From: Laburnicola sp. R22_1
Taxonomy: Eukaryota; Ascomycota; Dothideomycetes; Pleosporales; Didymosphaeriaceae
NCBI GenBank assembly: GCA_014281115.1
Contig: JACONQ010000018.1
Span: forward strand, 992,001-1,056,000
DNA length: 64,000 bases
Reading direction: 5' to 3'
Shown here: one piece after another, positions 52,201-61,066 of the stretch
Numbering within the stretch: the first letter of the stretch is position 1
Layout of the letters: each line of letters begins with the position of its first letter
Notes under the pieces: generated by a model
Told to the model about the DNA's origin: nothing
Databases searched by the model: none
What the model saw: only the letters and a program-made list of their open reading frames with translations
Position numbers and translations under genes: made by a program

Positions 52201-53377
52201 CAGGCTTCTTAGCGAATAGGACAGGCGAGGCGTACGAGGCGTTACTGTGCGCGATGAAGCCTCGTCGCAGGTGGTCCTCAAGGTACGATTTCACGAGCTC
52301 TAGCTGCTCGAGAGACATGCTATACAGCGGGCTCGACGTCAACGTATTCTCAGAGGTCAGCTCAATGTTATGGTCAACGCCGTCGCGGTGCGGTGGCAGC
52401 TTGTCTGAGTCCTTTTTCGAGAAGTGGGCTAGGGTCGCGCCAGCGTAACCTAGGAAGGGCAACTTCTCTGCGATCAGTTGGCGGAGCTCCTTTTCTTGAT
52501 CAGGTAGGTTTGGCAGAGCGTCCTTGCGATCCTGGATGAGCTGGTTTACTTCGTAGACGCTAATATGGCCTAGCACAGTGTCCTTTTGTCGTGCGTGCAT
52601 CATAAAGGCAGCAGCTCCAATTGTATTGATCTCGAGGCCTACCTTGGCGAGGTCTTCGCGCGAGACAGGCTGGGGACGAGGTTGTCGCTTAGCTGGTTCT
52701 GGCGTCTGTCGCGGGTGGAGTTGCTCTTCCATCTTTCCAAGGTTCTCCCGCAGGGTAGCGCGCTGGGTTGAGCGTAGAGGTAGCTTACGAGCGCGCTGTA
52801 CAATAGCTACGTCTATCTGCTTGTCGCGTTGGTCGGCATCGGCTTGGTGCGAGGGGTTGATCTTTGAGGGCACGCCTTGCGTAGGGATAACGATATCACG
52901 CTTGCAGTCAACCCGTGCGCCATCTGGCCACTGGAGCTTCTTCTGCTTGCAGTTAATCCAGACGTCGGCATCCTCTAGGAGCTTGCGGCCGACTATAAGG
53001 TCGTGGCGACCGGTATTACAAAAGATAAAGTAGGTAGAGAGGTGGTGGTTGTCAATCACTAGGTTAGCTTGGATATACTTGTCTACCTGACCATTTGGTC
53101 GACTGTTGTAGCCTGCCAAGGGTATTGCTTCCATGCGGTGGATCAGGGCCTTGAGTCCTTTCTTAATCGTACGTAGATGCTTGAGGTGGACTAGGGCGTA
53201 GCTGCCGGCTCCAGTGTCGATGAGCGCGTTTAGCTTGATTGCTAGCCCGCCTGTAGAGATGCGGCATAGTAGAATGAACTAACTTCCACTAAACAGCTGA
53301 TCCTGTATGCTAAGGGCTCCTGTAGGTTGCTCTAGGGAGGAGACTTCCCCTAGAGCGATACTTTTTCCGAGTCGCTG
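49292..53377 (-). pseudogene. pol: Young chromovirus: pol (protease, RT, RNase H, integrase, chromodomain)
   Basis: About 1361 codons in one minus-strand frame, -1 relative to gag with a 28-nt overlap. In order: protease DTGA at 53207-53218; RT with KLDVRQAF and YLDN (51875-51886, catalytic YLDD with D to N) and PFSLCNSPATFQ (Gly to Ser); RNase H with ETDASD, NKEMLAVIYG, TNHQALEYF (D to N at 51224-51226) and VADALSRK; integrase HHCC zinc finger ending CKAC, then D (50486-50488), D and E exactly 35 residues apart (SMDF, CDQGPQF, NTE); chromodomain VEEILNSRIYRGRLQY near 49450-49590. Ten stops interrupt it: 53279, 51380, 51269, 51245, 51164, 50705 (TGA), 49907, 49892, 49883 and 49436. Reading past 49436 continues with a YPERPGPP tail to TAG at 49292, the likely original end. 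Confidence 0.95.
53350..53377 (-). promoter_or_regulatory. gag-pol overlap, candidate -1 frameshift site
   Basis: Pol's frame opens after TAA at 53378-53380 and gag ends at 53350. Within the 28-nt overlap the only homopolymer is an A5 run in GGAAAAAG (53362-53366). It is not a canonical X-XXY-YYZ heptamer, so frameshifting is inferred from the frame relation, not the motif. Confidence 0.5.
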
Positions 53378-54885
53378 TTAGAGGATCCGTCTGCTGCGTT
53401 ATAGAATGCCTTGTTGTCGGTGTCGGCTGGCAGCTCAATAGCCTTCTGGTCGACAGGCTTGTCCGTACAATTGCGGGCGAGGTGACCAACCTTGTGACAA
53501 CGGAAACAGGTAGGCTGATCTGCTGACGCCTGGATAGTGGCGGCTCTAGGCGGTGCCGTGGGAGTGGGTCGCTCGCGGTTGTGCCGTTCGGTTTTCTCAG
53601 CTCGGGCCGACGCTCTCCTGGCGTTGCTAATAGCGAGCTCCCTAGCGAGGTCTTGGGCGAGGTCAACGTAGACATCGTACTCCTCGCTGTGCTGTCGGCG
53701 AAAGACACCCATCTGCGTGCGTAGGGCGTCCGGTAACTTCTCGTGGAACTCCTCTACCCACTGGTCCGCTGGAAGGCCACGTTCCTGTGCGAGACGAAAG
53801 AAGTCGCCCTGGAAGGTAGCGAAGTTGGCTGGGTCTCGCAGGCGGAGCTCTTGGAAGGCACGTCGGGCGTTAAGCTTCTTGTGAGGGTCCCCGTATGTCT
53901 TCTCTAGGCGGCCCACAAGATAGAGGTAGTCGACCGGCTGATCGCTTGCTCGGATCGTACGTATGAGGGTGGACAGGTATTGATTTGCCGAACCGTCGGT
54001 ACGCGTGCGCATGTACGAGACAATGTTGTTCTGAGTTGCCTGCTCGTCGACACCTTCGAACCAGTCTTGGTTAGCGCGCAGTTTGTCCTCTAGGCTGTCT
54101 CTCTATTGCTTGAAGGTGACCTCTTTGCTGTCCTTAAGCATTAGTGGGTTGGGAAAATGGGCTGAGCGGCTCCTGCTGTAGTTAATCGCTGGTTGTAAGG
54201 CAAGTGGAGTTGCTGGCGTGTATGTTGACTGCTGTGGCAGCGTATTGGCTCCGTTGTCTGATCCAGGTAGCCTAGGGCGTATTGGCGTCTGCGGTAGGGC
54301 TGTGAAGCGCAGCGTCTTTGAGTGCGCAGTTAGTGACGAGGCTAAGACTCCGCTAGCCTTCTTAGAGAGGAAGGATTTGCTGTGCTGGCTCGCAACCTTT
54401 ACCTGGCCTCTAAGCGATTTAATTAACTTGTCCTTATCTGCTACTTGCTCGAGCGTGTCGTTGAGCAGCTGGCGTAGCTCAGCAAGCTCGTCCTTAGCCT
54501 CTACCAGCTTGGCTTCAGCCGTATTAAGCGCTTTGCCTAGCGTGTCCGCGTGGTCTCGGTACGCTAGGGCCTTGAGATGGCTGAGTTCTAGCTCGCGGGC
54601 CACTACTGGCTGTTCCAGCGTCATGAGCTGGGGGAGGGTAACCTCAATCTCCTGCGGTTCGTACTCCATAGTTCCCTAGACAGTGTGCCCCGTGCGCATT
54701 GTAAATGGTCTCTTCTTATGCCGTGCCTCAATGCGGCTCTGCTTGATCGCTCGGTCCTCTTTAAGCTCATTGTCGATATAGTAGGCTGCTTGGCACCTGA
54801 GAGCTTGGATAGGAGGTGTGTGGTCCTCCTTAGTCGCGATTGCCTCGGGATCCACCCTTAGCTCGAGCCTAGAGAGCTTTCCCAT
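53350..54885 (-). pseudogene. gag: Young chromovirus: gag
   Basis: 511 codons from ATG at 54885 to TAG at 53350, with in-frame TAGs at 54676-54678 and 54103-54105. Both sit in a context where CAG to TAG is a CpA-to-TpA change, so RIP explains them. The N-terminal third is acidic and helical (DELAELRQLLNDTLEQVADK, a probable coiled coil). The capsid-like core reads LEKTYGDPHKKLNARRAF and FQGDFFRLAQERGLPADQW. The nucleocapsid zinc knuckle is CFRCHKVGHLARNC (CxxCx4Hx4C). The upstream frame closes with TAG at 54919, supporting this start. Confidence 0.93.
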
Positions 54886-55397
54886 ATCCCTTTTGTAGGT
54901 GCTGCTGGTAGGGCAGCTCTAGTCAGTGCTGCAGGTAAAGTAGCAGTGGTCGGTTCTCTCGCAGGGAGAGGGTGAGCGGGCGGTGCTCTTAATAGTCGAT
55001 TCGGGGGTTGTTTTTTGTGTCCTCTCTCTTAGAGGCAGGGCCACCGTGGCTCTCTTCGCGTTTTCGCGGCAGGGGTGCGTCGTTAACTCTCTTCTGGCCT
55101 ACCGCGTAGGGCTTATAGATCTGGTACTTTTTGAGCGCTCGTTCGTCAAGCAAGGGCGGCAGGCTGATCAGCTCTCCTGGCTGGCTGCGGCGTGCTATCT
55201 TCGAACCGTCCGTCAACTCCCTTCAAGCCGCGCTTGGTGGTATTAGGACTCGGGTGAGCAACCGTACTTCTGACGAACTAACGGCTTAGCGTAGTCGTAC
55301 TGTACTGCTCGAGGTTGGTCGTCGTCGAGTCGTACACGCAGGTAGATCGATCGGTTTAACCAGATATTATGTCGCCGTCGCTAGCCAAGTAAGTGAG
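54886..55397 (-). other. Young chromovirus: 5' leader
   Basis: 512 nt between primer-binding site and gag ATG. It contains a minus-strand frame of 75 codons (55216 to 54989), hydrophilic and basic, unidentified; it would be an upstream ORF on the genomic RNA, or chance. Confidence 0.5.
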
Positions 55398-55408
55398 ATC
55401 CTAGTGTA
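55398..55408 (-). other. Young chromovirus: primer-binding site (self-priming type)
   Basis: Minus strand TACACTAGGAT, 1 nt inside the 5' LTR, is the exact reverse complement of ATCCTAGTGTA in the LTR (55475-55485 on the minus strand). Eleven paired bases and no TGG start match the Tf1 self-priming arrangement. Confidence 0.8.
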
Positions 55409-55409
55409 A

Positions 55410-55625
55410 TGTGAGGACGGGCTCGGGCTTCCGCATTGTAGAGTGTTGATGGGATAGGTTGGCTCTATTTTAGCTACACTAGGATAAGGTAGAAAGGTAG
55501 ATACAAGACGCGCAGGCGTAAAGAGGCGACGGTGGGGCGCTAGTCCCGTAAAGGCTAGCGCCTCGCGAGGCTGCCTTGTCGTCATGTGACTTGCGGCCAG
55601 CTCTCTGTGCACCGCAGCCGTCACA
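55410..55625 (-). repeat. Young chromovirus: 5' LTR (right)
   Basis: 216-bp LTR followed by TSD TAAGC at 55626-55630. If the self-primer marks the RNA 5' end, U3 is 55625-55486 and R-U5 is 55485-55410. A weak TATA-like CTTGTATC lies about 18 nt upstream of that start. The full element is 6592 bp. Confidence 0.97.
55475..55485 (-). promoter_or_regulatory. Young chromovirus: self-primer, predicted transcript start
   Basis: ATCCTAGTGTA (minus) pairs with the primer-binding site at 55398-55408. It resembles the family A self-primers ATCTTAGTATA and ATCTTAGAATA, suggesting a conserved ATCYTAGNRTA element. Confidence 0.75.
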
Positions 55626-55630
55626 TAAGC

Positions 55631-55930
55631 CAACTTGCTAAGCTTTAGAAGCAAATAGAGCTACTTACTAAGCGAAAATTGCGTAAAAGGAAGCGTCTCT
55701 AGTATAGTAGAGTACTTAACTTTGGCTAGAGAGTAGATTTAGTAGCTAGGAGTCTCTCTATTAGGGCGAAATTATCTAAAAGGGCGCAGGGTAGAGGTAA
55801 CGCTAAGAGAGGCCCCTTAATATAACGCTGCTGCAGTAACTGTAGGGGGACTAAGTAGAACGTAAGAACCTACCAGAAGGCTAAAGAGTTATCTTCTAGT
55901 TTAGATATTACTCTTAGTAGGCTGTTTTTA
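55631..55930 (+). pseudogene. Fot1/pogo transposase relic, 3' part
   Basis: Joining 49033 to 55631 restores one frame through the site: SLAY, stop, GVLIIS, then QLAKL, KQIELLTKRKLRKRKRL, a basic helical tail typical of Fot1-type transposases. The gypsy element thus entered the transposase gene near its 3' end. Confidence 0.8.
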
Positions 55931-56279
55931 GATAGTGTTAATAGTAATTTAAATTAAAGTTTGCAGTACTATAGTGTTGTCAAGAAAAACTAACCCGCTT
56001 GCTAATCTAACCTGCTCGCTAATAGGATACGTTACCTAAGGTTTATAAAACTACTAATATAACTTTTTTACCTACTATACGTTAGTAAGGATATATTAGT
56101 TTATTAGTTACTAGTTGTGCTAAGTAGTTATTATACTACCTAAGGTCTATAAGACTACTAATATAACTTTTCTATCCACTATAAGTTAGTAAGAGTGTAT
56201 TAGTTTATTAGTTACTAGTTATGCTAGATAGTTATTATACTATACTAAAGTCTATTTAAGAGGCCGTTCTAGAAGTTTG

Positions 56280-59200
56280 AAATATAAATAATAATTAACA
56301 AATAATAACTACTAAGTCACATGCTATAGAGCTAACTTGTCTAATAACTACCTTCTAGCGCTATTATAGTAAGGGCATAAGGTATAAAGCTAGAGGACTA
56401 GAGTTAGGCTATAGAGGTAATATAGAGGTTAAAGTTTTATATATTTTATTATATATTTTATTTTTATCTAGCTTAGACTATACACTAGCTTATATACTAT
56501 ATAAGACCTACTACTTTAGGTTTATCTACTATAATCTCTCTATAATCCTTACTTTGCTTAACTCTACTACTACCTATACTATAGTAAGCTGCTACCCTTT
56601 AATCTAGGACACTTCTAAAACGTTGTCTGCGTCTTCTCTACCCCTAGATAGTTCTAAACTAGATAATATAAAGGGAGATATTTGCCTACACCTTGCTAAT
56701 AATAGTTTATATAATACTTATAGTAGAATTCCCCTACTTTACTCTACTAGTAATCTATTATTTATTAAGTAAAGAAAGTAACTAATAGTTGTGCTTGAAA
56801 CCACAAGTTGCCTTCCTAGTCTTATAAAAAAAGGAGCATAGTTAAACTACTTAGAAAGGTCCACCTTAATAGAATTTCTTATAATATTTCTAAGTATAAT
56901 TAATATACTACTATACTTAAAGTAGATGAGCTAGGTAATAAATTTTTACTAATAGACTTTAAGTAGCTTGCGCACTAAGGTAAAGCTAAACTTAAAGCTA
57001 CTAGAAAGTTTAGTGTATTTTTAGCATAATTTAAACTGGACTAATTACTCTAGCACAGGCTAGAAATAAAATAATTTCTTGCTACCTATTAGCTTTAGGC
57101 TTAATATTACTTTTCTTAGGGTCTACTTTTAAAAGAATTACTAAAATTAGTAGCTAGAACTATTATAAAGTCTAAAGATAACTCTAAATAGAGAAGTATT
57201 ATTTAGGCTTTATATAAGCGCCCTAATATATTTAAATAAGCTTTTATTATACTTAAGATATAAATACCTTATACTATAATATATATAATAGAGGAAGAAT
57301 TCTAATTCTACTTTAATAGTACTAACTACGCAGCTATTAAAGAGGACTTATTTACTTTTAATAAAGCTCTCCTTTTATTAAAGATACTTATAATTTATAG
57401 CACTAGACTTATATACCTTTAAAAACTCTAGTCTAGAAATATCTAATCTACTATATAGTTTACGTTACCCTTATATAACTAAGTAAAGCTTATTCTATCT
57501 AGTTGCGTCCTAATGTGCGCCCTAGCTAGCGCCCTAATATACACCCTATTATCTATTTTAGCTTATAGTGTCTATATTATAACTAGATAATGCTCTTTAC
57601 TACTTTCTAGTTCCTAAATATATATAAATTAAGCTTACTAATAGCGTCTAGATAAATATACCCTAGGGAAGACACGCTTCTATTATACCCTCTAGTATAT
57701 CTAAGCTAGGACGCTTTATAAAGCTACTTAATATTAATAAGTACTATAGAAAAGATTAATCTAGCTCTAGTATTAAAGATTAGCTAAAGAATATATATAA
57801 TAAGATCTACGTAAATATAAAATATTACTAAGGCAATAATAATAAGAAAAATTAAGGCAACTTTGTAAAAGGTATTCTTAGCTACCTTAAAGGCACGCCT
57901 TAAAAGGTAGTGCAAAATTAGTATTAAATAAATTAGGCCCTCTAAGAAGATTATAAATCAAAAATACACTTTAAAGTTTTAGAAGAGACTTATTACAATT
58001 CTTTTACTTTCTAATAGGTATATAAGAAGTTTTATAAACTCTTTCTCTTTAATAAAATAGATGCCTAAATATTTCTATAGGCTTTTAAAAGCCTAGCTAG
58101 AAAAGTTAGACTAGATATAAAGACCTAGAAGGATAAATTATAACTTAAGTTAACTAGAAGTCTTAAGTTAATACTTTAAAAAAGATAAAAACCCTAATTT
58201 TAACTATCTAGTAATTAAACACTAAATAACTATAGCTAGCTATACTCTTTATAATAATAATATAATAAACCCTTTCTAGGCATATATAAAAACTTCTTAT
58301 AAAGTACTATCCTTTAAATTAACGCCCTTATATATAGTAACTAGAAAACAAACACCCTATTTTAGACTTACTCCTTTTGTTATAACTTTCTATAATTAAA
58401 TTAAAGCATAATATATAAAGTATAACACCTACCTTAGCTATAGTAAGAAACGTAGAGGCCTATACTTATGCTACTACTCTAAGGAAGCTATATAAGTAAA
58501 TATGGGTTTTTTGCGGCTAAGGGTTTCTAATAAAATATTATAATAATAGTAGATATCCCTCCTACTATTATAAACACAGAAAAGAAGTAAATATAAAAGT
58601 AAAGAATAGTCTTAATTTATATAAACTTAGTATTACCTACTACCTTAATTTAAAGGTAAGTAATTTATTAGATAATAAGGCTTTAAATATACACTACTAG
58701 ACCACTTTAATCTAGTAGCTTATATAAAAGCTACTAAACTAATTAATCTAGATAAACTATAATTTAACTGTAATATATAGATACTAAACTAAAATTACTA
58801 CATATAGGCGATAAGATAGTAAGAGTTCCTAAGCTATTTAAAGGCCCCTAGCTAGTTATACTAGTGGAAATTAAATTCTAAAGATTAGCTTTTAGGTTAT
58901 AAGCCTTAATATATACTAGTGCTAGCGCTTATAACCTTATTACTTTAAGGTATATAAAAGCTGTCTAAAAATAGCTTAAAGCTAAACTACTTTACCTAAA
59001 GACACTAATGCTCTTTAAGAACTTTATAGGAAAGAGAAGTATAAAAGTAAATACCTATTTAATAGTCTAGCTTAATATTAATAAATATAGAATTACTATA
59101 TAGTTTTTTTTTATAAAATAGGGGACTATAATCTTATTATTAGTAGGAAATCTTTTAAGCAAGCTAACTGCCTAGTTAACACTTAGAACCGCTACCTTTA

Positions 59201-59784
59201 TTAGAAAGATAAGATCTAACTTTTACTAGTAATCTTATCCTACTATAGACTTCTTTACTACCTAACTCTTTCTACGAGGATAATACTACCTAATAGAATA
59301 GCCTACTTAATAAGTAGAACTATACCTACTAAATAACTTGCTTATTAAAAGCTAACTAGAGTGTTTCTAAGAAGATCTCTATCTAGCTTCCTAGACCTAC
59401 TATCTTAGTTATTAGAATATACTTAAACGCTTACTAGAAACTAAGCTATAAGAACGCCTTTAATAAAAATAGTAGTGTTAAGACTATTAAGCTGCCTTTC
59501 TTAGATAAGGAACTATTAGATAATAAATTGCCTTTTAATTACCTTATTCCTACTATCTAAGAAAGCTACTAGTAAAACTAGTTCCTAGAAATTATATAGT
59601 AGAATCTAGGTCTTACTTCTAATCTTAGACCTAGAGACTATAAACCTACTAGAGAAGCTAATCCGCAGATTAGGCAGCTCTTGCCTATAGAATTAACTAT
59701 TTAATTAAAACTATCCTAGCTAGAATAATCTAGGTTAGCACCCTTTTGCCCTACTAAATTACTAATCTAGAAGGAGAACTTAGT
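56280..59784 (+). pseudogene. Family A copy B: gag and protease relic
   Basis: Co-linear with 3640-6850 of copy A plus the start of its RT segment (15931-16110). The protease region near 58910-58945 reads TSASAYNLITLR-like sequence. A short repeat S1 is inserted at 58504-58584. Heavily stopped. It breaks off near 59784 after GAAGGAGAACTTA, before RT. Confidence 0.6.
58504..58584 (+). mobile_element. Short repeat S1, copy 2 (81 bp)
   Basis: Near-copy of 17588-17684, starting GGGTTTTTTGCGGCTAAGGG. It is flanked by AAGTAAATAT at 58494-58503 and 58585-58594 (10-bp TSD). The hairpin AATAGTAG/CTACTATT is perfect here. Copy A lacks it at the matching place (about 5850), showing it is an insertion. 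Confidence 0.75.
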
Positions 59785-60150
59785 ATTACTTACTATAGTA
59801 ATAGTCCTAAAGATTATAGCGCCGCCTATTATAGCGGCAGATTAGAAGATAAGGAGCCTATCTATTATAATAACCTTTTTAATAACAACCCTAAATTTAC
59901 TAACCTAATTAACCTTAAGTCTAACTTTCTATAGAAAAAATACTTAAATAATAAATCTAATAGTAAACTGCCTAATAAAATCTTCTAGAACACTAATAAT
60001 TAAAAGCTGCCCCCTAACTATTAGCCTTTACTCTAATCTACTAGTTACTAAACATATTCTACCCCTAGGGGCATCCTAAGCTACTAAAATAGGTAGCCTA
60101 CTATGTATAGGCACCTATTGCTTTTAGCGTTCTTATTCCTAACAGCTCTC
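59785..60150. other. Copy B: unique segment replacing RT-RNase H-integrase
   Basis: About 365 bp not matching copy A at this position. On either side sequence is co-linear with copy A, but roughly 3.5 kb of pol (RT to chromodomain) is absent. Three similar blocks CTACTAYGTATANGCACCTATT-like recur near 60090-60190. It makes copy B a non-autonomous derivative. Confidence 0.55.
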
Positions 60151-60773
60151 TAGCTAGCCTACTACGTATATGCACCTATTACTTTTAGCGCTATTGCCTC
60201 TAGTAGCTCCCCTACTAGCTAGCTTACTACTAATTTAGTAGTACTCTAACTAACACGCGTATATAGAGCACTTATAACTTTTAGCATCTTTACTCCTAGA
60301 TATCCCTACTATTACTAGTAGTACTTATAGCTTTATAAGCTGCTTTGCCCTAATTAAAAACTATATAGTTAGGTTAATATATTTTTTAACACTCTTTTAT
60401 AGTACTAGAAAATATTATATAATATAATTGCGCCTACGCACAATAAACTAACTAGAAAATTTTTAACTAACTATATTTTTATATAGTATTAGAGCTAAGA
60501 ATGCGCTCTATTAGTTAACGCTAAATACTAAGGTATAGTTTCTACTACGTTTTCTTACTAATCTATTAATTTACCTTTAATAACTTTCCTTACTATCTCT
60601 ACTAAATAGTAACTAAATTAAAACCTAAGGCTACTATTAGAACTATAAGGGCCTATTACCCCTATTGCAACCCTCTTTAGCCTTAAAAAAGTGCTAGTTA
60701 TATTAAAAATCTACTAAAACATCCTATGTTTACGTACTTTCCTTCCTATTTTTAAGTCTTAAAAATGAGATTA

Positions 60774-61061
60774 TATAATAGTTCTATACTAGCTATTTTA
60801 TTAAGTACACCTTATTACCTTTCTTTTACACTTTATCTTCTCTTATCTACGCCTTTTAACTTTCTAAAGGCGCCTTTCTTAGTTAATATTAGCGTGTAGC
60901 TAGTGTAGGCCTATGCCCTACGCTGCCCTCTATATAAGAAAGGGATATAAGAGGCCCTTTCTTATCTACTATCTTAGAATAGTATTAATTTAACTAGCTC
61001 TTTTAACTATTCTAGCTATTCCTAATAGATTAGCCCTATAAGGCCGTGTATCGCCCTTATA
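60774..61061 (+). repeat. Family A copy B: 3' LTR
   Basis: 288 bp, TATAATAG to CCTTATA, followed by TSD AATAT at 61062-61066. The self-primer ATCTTAGAATA is at 60971-60981. Confidence 0.88.
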
Positions 61062-61066
61062 AATAT

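Larger units (their letters stand above)
47586..56032 (+). mobile_element. Fot1/pogo-type Tc1-mariner transposon (split)
   Basis: TIRs of about 48 bp: the left starts ACGTATCCTATTAGCGAGCA and the right is its inverse ending at 56032. TA dinucleotides at 47584-47585 and 56033-56034 are the TSD. Each TIR holds two TTAGCGAGC or TTAGCAAGC motifs 17 bp apart, likely transposase sites. Without the nested gypsy element and its duplicated TAAGC the length is 1850 bp, normal for Fot1-like elements. It sits in the tandem leader array of copy B. Confidence 0.9.
47255..56260 (+). repeat. Copy B leader tandem array, ~96-104 bp unit (split by Fot1)
   Basis: TTAGTTACTAG recurs at 47255, 47351, 47450 and 47551, then after the Fot1 insertion at 56104 and 56208. 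The unit includes ACTACTAATATAAC and CTACTATAAGT. It occupies the same leader position as the 84-bp array of copy A but is a different length and partly different sequence. The span given includes the nested insertion 47586-56032. Confidence 0.75.

Noticed and set aside
53310..53708. 132-codon minus frame overlapping gag
   Set aside because: Out-of-frame reading of the nucleocapsid region; the real gag frame carries the zinc knuckle.
49200..55246. Plus-strand frames of 60-153 codons in the young chromovirus (for example 52578-53033 and 54218-54679)
   Set aside because: They are antisense shadows of gag and pol; none has its own domain pattern, and the minus-strand frames carry all recognised motifs.
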